A stretch of DNA of 64,000 nucleotides from Mycolicibacterium neworleansense (GTDB lineage: Bacteria > Actinomycetota > Actinomycetes > Mycobacteriales > Mycobacteriaceae), in assembly GCF_001245615.1 (NCBI RefSeq), contig NZ_CWKH01000002.1, positions 1,736,001 to 1,800,000 on the forward strand, written 5' to 3'. Below, in pieces: positions 59,466 to 64,000 of this stretch (positions are counted from its first letter, which is position 1; every line of letters begins with the position of its first letter). The translations under genes were made by a program, and so were the position numbers. A model generated the notes under the pieces. The model saw nothing but the letters and a program-made list of their open reading frames with translations. It was not told where the DNA came from and ran no database searches.

Positions 59466-60422
59466 CTAGGCGGAATCCTCTGCCGACTTCAGTCCCTTCA
59501 TGCGGTGCGCCGCCCGAACACGGGCCGGGCCTGACGTGCCGTCCAACCGCTTCGACAGCTGTTTCTTGACCAGGGACCGCAGTGTGGACGAGGTCCGCTG
59601 CGGCCTGGAAGCCAGGTTCGACGCTCGGGCGGGCTTCGTTGACTTCGGCTCCACCGGCCTCGGATCGTCGGTGACGGCCTGCCTCAGCAAAGCGGTGGCA
59701 CCCTTGACGATGTTGATCCCCGGGCCGGTCTGGCTCACCGTGACACCGTCCTGATCGACAGTACCGGCGATCGCGAACGGACCGCCTTGAGTCTTGATGG
59801 TATTGGTGCCCGAGGTGTTGAACGCCACGGAGGCGAAGCTGTCGACGTCGAAGCCGGCGACGACGCGTCCGTCACCGCCGAGGTTGACCGCGAGGTTGCC
59901 GACTCCGAAGGCCTGGGCCCAGTTGTAGTCGGCATGGTCGCCGCGATTGATGGCGACGTTGGCGACTCCACTGGTCACGGAATGCCCCTGGGCGCCGTCG
60001 GTCACCGCCAGCGACGTCAGCCCGGCGGAACGGGCGTACGCCTGGTAGCCGTTCGCGTAGGCGAACGTGAGGATGCCGCGCGCCGTCGAGGTCGCACCTT
60101 CACCGACGGCCAGCGCCCCGCTGAGGGAGTTGAGGCTCAGTAACTCGGCGGGGACCAGGGCCGAGGCACCATCGCCGATCGCGAACGCCCCGGTGAACCA
60201 CCCGTACGCCGACGCGGTGGCACCGTCACCGATGGCGATCGCGACGTCGGTCAGCCCGCTGGAGCAGTCCGCGCTGCTGCTGAGCCCGAACGCGGATATG
60301 CAGGAGGCATTCGCCGACGGGCCCGAATACGCCAGGCCGGCGAGCAGTGCACCTGAGGTCAACGCCGCAGCGAGCGGCATACTCGTGCGCCTGCCGTCGA
60401 ATCGGGCGGTGGTCTGTCGCAT
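59466..60422 (-). CDS. Secreted protein with YadA-head-like AIGDGA repeats
   Basis: 318 residues from ATG 60422 (MRQTTARFDGRRTSM). Signal peptide PLAAALTSGALLAGLAYSG, cleaved near NASC. The mature part carries repeated AIGDGA-type motifs about 20-30 residues apart (VAIAIGDGATASAYG, AFAIGDGASALV, ALAVGEGATSTARG), then LAVTDGAQG and VAINRGDHADY. That pattern is the head repeat of YadA/Hia-type proteins and similar left-handed beta-rolls. The C-terminal 70 residues are basic (KKQLSKRLDG). No membrane anchor is visible. The family is not one I can name. The gene is flanked by an imperfect 56-bp repeat. Confidence 0.7.
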   Translation of the reverse strand: MRQTTARFDGRRTSMPLAAALTSGALLAGLAYSGPSANASCISAFGLSSSADCSSGLTDVAIAIGDGATASAYGWFTGAFAIGDGASALVPAELLSLNSLSGALAVGEGATSTARGILTFAYANGYQAYARSAGLTSLAVTDGAQGHSVTSGVANVAINRGDHADYNWAQAFGVGNLAVNLGGDGRVVAGFDVDSFASVAFNTSGTNTIKTQGGPFAIAGTVDQDGVTVSQTGPGINIVKGATALLRQAVTDDPRPVEPKSTKPARASNLASRPQRTSSTLRSLVKKQLSKRLDGTSGPARVRAAHRMKGLKSAEDSA

Positions 60423-60569
60423 GTCGGGCCTCGTTCCCTGAAGATGACTCTGGCCGGCACAAAATAACGCCTGCGCAACATCCGGATATAGGTATTTCCC
60501 TACTGCATTTGCGCCCGCGCAACCGCCCGCCCGCGACACCGGCAGGGTGTGGCCCTCATCGCAGATGTC

Positions 60570-60625
60570 CTGCCGGTTTGTAACTTGGGTATGTCCTCGT
60601 TGTACCCTGCTAGTCGCACCAAACC
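60570..60625. repeat. Imperfect 56-bp direct repeat, right copy, with tRNA promoter elements
   Basis: Matches 59396-59451 at 44 of 56 bases. It contains TTGTAA (60578-60583) and TACCCT (60603-60608), a -35/-10 pair with a 19-nt spacer, 40 nt before tRNA-Tyr. Confidence 0.65.
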
Positions 60626-60647
60626 GGAAACGGGGCGGGGCGAACCA

Positions 60648-60730
60648 GGCAGATTGCCCGAGCGGCCAATGGGAGCGGACTGTAAATCCGTCGGCTTACG
60701 CCTACGCAGGTTCGAATCCTGCATCTGCCA
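60648..60730 (+). tRNA. tRNA-Tyr (GTA anticodon)
   Basis: An 83-nt class II tRNA. Acceptor arms GGCAGAT (60648-60654) and ATCTGCC (60723-60729) pair fully and the discriminator base is A. The anticodon GTA is at 60682-60684 in the loop ACTGTAAAT. A long variable arm, as in bacterial tRNA-Tyr, follows, then the T arm GCAGGTTCGAATCCTGC. CCA is not encoded. Its 3' end is the apparent attachment site of the adjacent integrated element. Confidence 0.96.
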
Positions 60731-60735
60731 CCCTA

Positions 60736-60770
60736 GTCAGGGCCAGTTTCTAACTGGCCCTGACTTTTTT
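60736..60770 (+). terminator. Intrinsic terminator after tRNA-Tyr
   Basis: A perfect 13-bp stem (GTCAGGGCCAGTT, 60736-60748, and its complement 60752-60764) with a 3-nt loop is followed by six T. It reads in the tRNA direction. The integrase stop codon (60750-60752) lies inside it, so the two genes converge on the hairpin. Confidence 0.92.
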
Positions 60771-62048
60771 CATGCCCCCGATGTACCGCAGTGGTACCGC
60801 AGTAGTGGCCTGTATGGCCTCCCCAAGGGCGTTCGCCGCGCTGGTCAGATCAGCGTCATACAGGTGCCCGTAGCGCTCCAGGGTCATCGCCGCTGTGGCG
60901 TGGCCGAGCTGCCGTTGAATCACCTTGACGTTGGCCCCGGTGGAGATCAGCAGGGACGCGCACGTATGCCTGAGATCGTGTGGTGTGCACGTTGGGAACT
61001 CTGGGGTGGTCGCGGTGCCCGTCTCCGCAATCTCTCGCGCACGGGCCGCTGTGGCCTCCGCCTGCATTGCCTGCACGGCCTTGTCGAAATAGTGCCGGTA
61101 CCCGTGGTTGGTCAGGTACCCGTCGTGTTCTTTTGACGCCCGCCCCTCACTGGGGAACACCAGCGCCCACGGTTGGGCGGGTAGGGCAGGCTCCAGCTCT
61201 TTCCACACCGGGGGAGGTACGACCACCTCGCGGGTCTTGCCGGTCTTGGTTTTGGTAACCACGACACCCTGGCCGGTCACCCGGGTACCCGACTCCGCCA
61301 CGATCAGCTTTCCGCCTTTGACGTTCTCTCGGCGGAGTGCGACCGCCTCCCCGAACCGGATGCCGGTGTACCCGAGCACCAGGGTTAGGAGTGCGTACTT
61401 TTCCATGTGGGAGACCAGCCCGAGGAGCTGGGAATGGGTAAGGGCGTGCTGTTGCCGTTCCCCCTCGGTCGGCATGTCGTACTTTCGTTCAATCTCTGCC
61501 GCAACGTTTTTCGCCACCATGCCCGACCGCTGGGCGTACTTGAGTACGGCGTGCATGAGCTGGTGGGCCTGCCGTATCCGGCTGGCTGATAGTGGCTTGT
61601 CATCCTGGGATCCGTCCACCGACAGGCTGCCAATCCACTTCAATAACGATTGGGGGTCAATGTTTTTCAGCGGCACCTGTCCCCACCGGGGGAGTATCAG
61701 GGTGTCCAATAGACCCCGGTAGCCCGCGAGAGTCTTCGGCTTCCGGTGTGCTTTCGTGGTGAACCAATCCTCTGCCACAGACCCGAATGTTTCCCCCGCC
61801 TTCTTGGGGTCCACATACTCACCCCGCACTACCTGTGCGGTCAGGGTGTTCAGGAACGCCTGGGCGTCGGGCTTGCGTTCGTAGACCTTGGTGTGTTCCT
61901 GGCCGGTGGAGTCCACCCACCTGACCCGCCAGCGCTTGCCGCGACCATGTAGGGCTGACTTCTCGGTGCGCATGACTCCGTCGTCACCCTTGACGCGCTT
62001 GGTCCAGCGGTCGTCAATCCCAGCTCGGGCGTTCCGTTTGACACTCAT
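60750..62048 (-). CDS. int: Tyrosine recombinase (phage-type integrase)
   Basis: 432 residues. An N-terminal arm-binding region (GKRWRVRWVDSTGQEHTKVYERK) is followed by a SAM-like core-binding domain (FGSVAEDWFTTKAHRKPKTLAGYRGLL) and the catalytic domain. Catalytic residues: Arg in LGYTGIRFGEAVALR, His-x-x-Arg in PHDLRHTCASLL, His in LGHATAAMTL and the nucleophilic Tyr in ERYGHLY. ATG 62048 gives MSVKRNARAGIDD; a start at 62084 is the alternative. It would integrate the element into tRNA-Tyr. Confidence 0.95.
   Translation of the reverse strand: MSVKRNARAGIDDRWTKRVKGDDGVMRTEKSALHGRGKRWRVRWVDSTGQEHTKVYERKPDAQAFLNTLTAQVVRGEYVDPKKAGETFGSVAEDWFTTKAHRKPKTLAGYRGLLDTLILPRWGQVPLKNIDPQSLLKWIGSLSVDGSQDDKPLSASRIRQAHQLMHAVLKYAQRSGMVAKNVAAEIERKYDMPTEGERQQHALTHSQLLGLVSHMEKYALLTLVLGYTGIRFGEAVALRRENVKGGKLIVAESGTRVTGQGVVVTKTKTGKTREVVVPPPVWKELEPALPAQPWALVFPSEGRASKEHDGYLTNHGYRHYFDKAVQAMQAEATAARAREIAETGTATTPEFPTCTPHDLRHTCASLLISTGANVKVIQRQLGHATAAMTLERYGHLYDADLTSAANALGEAIQATTAVPLRYIGGMKKVRAS
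60784..60803. repeat. Two TACCGCAGT repeats at the int 3' end
   Basis: TACCGCAGT occurs at 60784-60792 and 60795-60803, one helical turn apart, close to the tRNA. The same 9-mer recurs just upstream of int at 62048-62056. Candidate integrase arm-type binding sites. Confidence 0.45.
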
Positions 62049-62066
62049 ACCGCAGTACTGTACCGC
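62048..62066. repeat. TACCGCAGT repeat at the int start
   Basis: TACCGCAGT at 62048-62056 with a second TACCGC at 62061-62066. Together with the pair at 60784-60803 it brackets the integrase gene. Confidence 0.4.
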
Positions 62067-62073
62067 CAAAAAA

Positions 62074-62133
62074 CCGTTGGGCACGGACTGGCCACGTCAG
62101 AGTGTCCCAACGTTCACACGCTGCACCCAACGG
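62074..62133. promoter_or_regulatory. CCGTTGGG/CCCAACG sites between integrase and excisionase
   Basis: CCGTTGGG at 62074-62081 is the exact reverse complement of CCCAACGG at 62126-62133; a further CCCAACG lies at 62106-62112, 20 nt (two turns) before the last. Three sites in the 132-nt divergent gap suggest binding by the excisionase or a control protein. Confidence 0.5.
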
Positions 62134-62180
62134 AATCCGCCAAAACAGGGGGGACGCTTAAAGAAAAGGAGGATTCCACG

Positions 62181-62381
62181 TTGGAAAAACCACTGACCAC
62201 TGAAGAGGTCTCAGCCCTGTTGGGCATCCCTGCCGCAACGCTGCGGTACTGGCGGCACCTGTCTCCGCCCGAGGGCCCCCGGTGCTATCGGCTGGGCCGC
62301 AAGCGCATTGTGTATGACCCTGCCGATGTTCAGAGCTGGCGCGAGTCTCGCAAGGCGGAGACGGCCAGGGGCGGACAGTGA
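62181..62381 (+). CDS. Excisionase-like HTH protein
   Basis: 66 residues. PLTTEEVSALLGIPAATLRYWRHLSPPEGPRCYRLGRKRIVYDPADVQSWRE is a MerR/HTH_17-type winged helix of the kind used by phage and ICE excisionases. TTG 62181 has AAAGGAGG (62164-62171) upstream. Divergent from the integrase, as usual for an xis gene, and overlapping the next gene by 4 nt. It may also regulate int. Confidence 0.82.
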   Translation: MEKPLTTEEVSALLGIPAATLRYWRHLSPPEGPRCYRLGRKRIVYDPADVQSWRESRKAETARGGQ

Positions 62382-63001
62382 CCGTCCCACACCGGAATCC
62401 GGTCTATTGGATCGGTGACAAGCCCATCGACTATTACACGCCGGTACCTCACGGGCTGGCCCGCGACGGGGACCTGAGTTCGGGTGCCCGGTCGGTAGCC
62501 CTATACGTGTGGTCCCACGTGGGCGGGTGGGAACTGTCTGCGGTATCTATCGCGGAGGCCCTGGGGATGGACCGAAAGTCAGTCGGGCGTGCACTGGCGG
62601 AGCTAGACCGAAAGCGATGGATTGCGATTCGGTCCACGGGTAAGACAACCCGCGAGTACTACGCACACCCGGCGCGGAAACTCACCGAAGATGAGCACTC
62701 CGACCTTGTCCCAATAGTGGACAAGTCATGCCCCGAAAGCGGACAAGGGGTTGTACTAAAAACGGACATGGGGTTGTACCAAAATGGGGCAGCTGATATG
62801 TCCCAAAATGGGGCAACAAAGAAAACTATCCAAGAAGAACAACAAGAAAAACAACAAGAATGGGACGCGAGAAGAGAAACAGATGAGTTCTGTCATCTTC
62901 ACGCGGGACCACCACAACCAAAAGTGTTCTGCCAGTGCCATGAACGGAAACGGGTGGAGGCTGCACCCTTGGACCTCGAAGAGGCTGAGTATCCATTTTG
63001 A
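62378..63001 (+). CDS. Helix-turn-helix protein, replication-initiator-like
   Basis: 207 residues. The N-terminal half is a winged helix (GLARDGDLSSGARSVALYVWSHVGGWELSAVSIAEALGMDRKSVGRALAELDRKRWI). A central low-complexity part (ESGQGVVLKTDMGLYQNGAA, then MSQNGATKK) is encoded by iteron-like DNA repeats, followed by a glutamine/glutamate-rich linker (QEEQQEKQQEW) and a C-terminal part with FCHLHAGPPQPKVFCQCH, a possible metal-binding cysteine/histidine set. The layout recalls HTH initiator proteins of phages and plasmids. GTG 62378. The A-rich middle is unlike its surroundings. Confidence 0.65.
   Translation: MTVPHRNPVYWIGDKPIDYYTPVPHGLARDGDLSSGARSVALYVWSHVGGWELSAVSIAEALGMDRKSVGRALAELDRKRWIAIRSTGKTTREYYAHPARKLTEDEHSDLVPIVDKSCPESGQGVVLKTDMGLYQNGAADMSQNGATKKTIQEEQQEKQQEWDARRETDEFCHLHAGPPQPKVFCQCHERKRVEAAPLDLEEAEYPF
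62719..62820. repeat. Iteron-like direct repeats inside the HTH gene
   Basis: Units of 22-24 bp: 62719-62740 (GGACAAGTCATG...), 62741-62763 (GGACAAGGGGTTGTACTAAA), 62764-62786 (GGACATGGGGTTGTACCAAA), 62787-62810 (GGGCAGC...CCCAAAATG) and a partial 62811-62820. The two central units agree at 19 of 23 positions. The period of about two helical turns is that of initiator-binding iterons. Confidence 0.6.
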
Positions 63002-63102
63002 TGCCGCCGAGGAAAAACGCAATCAGCGCATATAATGGTGTGTAGAAGAGTTTCAAGACCATCTCTCTTCTTCGCGTCAAAATCTTTATTGCGAGGAATT
63101 TC

Positions 63103-63360
63103 ATGCAGATTCAATACGATGTGGACGCCACCGAGGTCCTGGCGACCAGGCTGGTACTCGCCCATCTCGCGGAGACGGAAGACGAGACAGCGTTCCTGTC
63201 CTGGATGATCCAGGCGGACGCCCGAGTCGGTGCCGAGGCATTCCTACTCGCGTCCCACAGCGCCCGTATCGCGGCTCAGTGGTGGAAACGGGCAGGGCTG
63301 GCGGATCAGGCACGAGACATGCTCGTGCGCAGGCTCACCGGGCTCACGACGGCAGCATGA
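63103..63360 (+). CDS. Hypothetical element-encoded protein, 85 residues
   Basis: MQIQYDVDATEVLATRLVLA is followed by amphipathic helices (AETEDETAFLSWMIQADARV, IAAQWWKRAGLADQARDMLV). No signal or membrane segment. ATG 63103 has GAGGAA upstream (63092-63097). It starts a run of three genes joined by ATGA overlaps. Not a family I recognise; it is short and mainly helical like many phage early proteins. Confidence 0.6.
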   Translation: MQIQYDVDATEVLATRLVLAHLAETEDETAFLSWMIQADARVGAEAFLLASHSARIAAQWWKRAGLADQARDMLVRRLTGLTTAA

Positions 63361-63464
63361 ACACCCGTCTGATGTCCTGCCCGTTGTCGCTGGCGTGCAC
63401 CGAGTGTGGCCGGTATGCCGGTGGGCAACCGTTGTGCGATGCCTGCCGGGAGGCTGACGAATGA
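63357..63464 (+). CDS. Mini zinc-ribbon-like protein, 35 residues
   Basis: MNTRLMSCPLSLACTECGRY followed by AGGQPLCDACREADE: two CxxC pairs (CTEC and CDAC) spaced like a small zinc ribbon. ATG 63357 overlaps the preceding stop and its own stop overlaps the next start, both as ATGA, which supports it as a real gene despite the size. Confidence 0.55.
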   Translation: MNTRLMSCPLSLACTECGRYAGGQPLCDACREADE

Positions 63465-63694
63465 CCAGGCTTGAGAATTACGCGAACGGTGAACCGCTCG
63501 GTGTCGGCTACCGCTTTGAGAACGTGGTGGACAGCGCCACCGAGTCAGCACCGGGTGAGCCGGTGTTTTTTGCCATTGAGGACGACCGTTTCGGCATCCT
63601 CCGCTTTCGGCTGACACCGGACCAGGCTCGGGCCGCTGCGCTCGGGCTACTGGTAGGTGCAGACACTTCCGGCAGCAGGACACAGAGGGACTGA
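63461..63694 (+). CDS. Hypothetical element-encoded protein, 77 residues
   Basis: MTRLENYANGEPLGVGYRFE, then a beta-rich middle (EPVFFAIEDDRFGILRFRLT) and a helix (PDQARAAALGLLVGADTSG). ATG 63461 overlaps the upstream stop as ATGA. I know no function. The VFFAIED...ILRFRLTPDQA pattern looks like a small alpha-beta domain. Confidence 0.6.
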   Translation: MTRLENYANGEPLGVGYRFENVVDSATESAPGEPVFFAIEDDRFGILRFRLTPDQARAAALGLLVGADTSGSRTQRD

Positions 63695-63701
63695 AACCGC
63701 C

Positions 63702-64000
63702 TTGCCTAGGCAATCACCCACGGACGCCGAAAAAGTGGCTGAGATTCAGCCGGTTCCAGGCGGAATCGGCTATCGGTACTGGGAGCTGCACGACGACGGC
63801 ACGCTTTCCTCCCCGATTGCCGGTGACATCCTGGCCCCTGATGGCCAGCTGGTGGCGACATGCGACCGGGACCACCAGCCACCGTCACCCCCGTGCCTGT
63901 GCGGCATCGCGTACTACCGCAGCGCCGACGATCTGCACCGAGCACTGGTCGCACTGGACCGGGACCCGTTCGACTACGTGACTACCACCGGCACCCTGAC
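63702..64000 (+). CDS. Hypothetical element-encoded protein (partial, runs off the window)
   Basis: The frame from TTG 63702 is open to the edge (99 codons): VAEIQPVPGGIGYRYWELHD, then a Pro/Cys segment PPSPPCLCGIAYYRSADDLH. The CLCGIAYYRSADDL part resembles short phage proteins with a CxCG turn. GAGGGA (63684-63689) may be the ribosome-binding site; GTG 63741 is a possible later start. No function is assignable. Confidence 0.5.
   Translation, partial: MPRQSPTDAEKVAEIQPVPGGIGYRYWELHDDGTLSSPIAGDILAPDGQLVATCDRDHQPPSPPCLCGIAYYRSADDLHRALVALDRDPFDYVTTTGTL

Larger units (their letters stand above)
60708..64000. mobile_element. Integrated phage- or ICE-like element at tRNA-Tyr (right end outside window)
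   Basis: Starts at the 3' half of tRNA-Tyr and carries a tyrosine integrase facing the tRNA, a small HTH excisionase-like gene, an HTH initiator-like gene, and a string of short overlapping genes of unknown type. Composition in parts (62700-63110) is much richer in A than the chromosome. No second copy of the tRNA 3' end is seen by 64000, so the far boundary is not in the window. Confidence 0.8.

Noticed and set aside
60731..64000. Right attachment site (second copy of the tRNA-Tyr 3' end)
   Set aside because: Searched by eye for GGTTCGAATCCTGCATC and found no copy before the window ends.

Overview
The window is high-GC actinobacterial chromosome and reads as a rapid-growing mycobacterium (Mycolicibacterium type). 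The gene order of the menaquinone locus is the one known from M. tuberculosis (Rv0554 to Rv0566c): bpoC-like hydrolase, menD, a DUF3592 membrane protein, mgtA, menG, menJ, grcC1, htpX, gpsA/gpdA1 and a YajQ-family gene. Two complete mce loci, many GTG/TTG starts, 1-8 nt gene overlaps and leaderless-looking promoters agree with this. Names rest on recall of family sequences; no database was searched.

Layout. 1-2.3 kb: tail and remnant of two luciferase-like oxidoreductases, then a GlxA regulator with a DJ-1/PfpI protein. 2.3-11.7 kb: menaquinone and mannolipid genes (bpoC, menD, mgtA, menG), interleaved with a non-haem chloroperoxidase-type hydrolase, an aconitase-family enzyme lacking one expected cluster cysteine, and an SDR. 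11.7-23.9 kb: an orphan gene, then a leftward mce locus (yrbEA-yrbEB-mceA-F, Mce-associated protein) followed by two MpaB-family proteins and a PknH-sensor-like lipoprotein. 24.2-33.6 kb: Tat-exported FAD oxidoreductase, CobW-family metallochaperone with a candidate Zur box, ppnP, TspO, the menJ/grcC1 divergent pair, htpX and a SulP-carbonic anhydrase fusion. 34-44 kb: a two-component system, two small secreted proteins, an APC permease/alcohol dehydrogenase/XRE-cupin cluster, gpsA, and an MFS exporter with a divergent ArsR regulator and two operator palindromes. 44-54.6 kb: a second, rightward mce locus with a Mce-associated protein and a secreted DUF3298-like protein. 54.7-58.8 kb: a nitrate/sulfonate/taurine-type ABC transporter with a flavin monooxygenase. 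58.9-60.4 kb: YajQ protein and a secreted protein with YadA-head-like repeats. 60.6-64 kb: tRNA-Tyr with an integrated phage or ICE-like element (integrase, excisionase, HTH initiator-like protein, small genes) that runs off the right edge.

The mce loci, ABC transporter, permeases and exporters make this largely an envelope and uptake region laid over a conserved menaquinone/prenyl backbone. The most notable signals are: mceA tails out of frame in both mce loci (in the first this fuses mceA to mceB); a four-copy interspersed palindromic repeat; an imperfect 56-bp repeat flanking a gene beside tRNA-Tyr; operator palindromes at two divergent regulators; and iteron-like and arm-site-like repeats in the integrated element.
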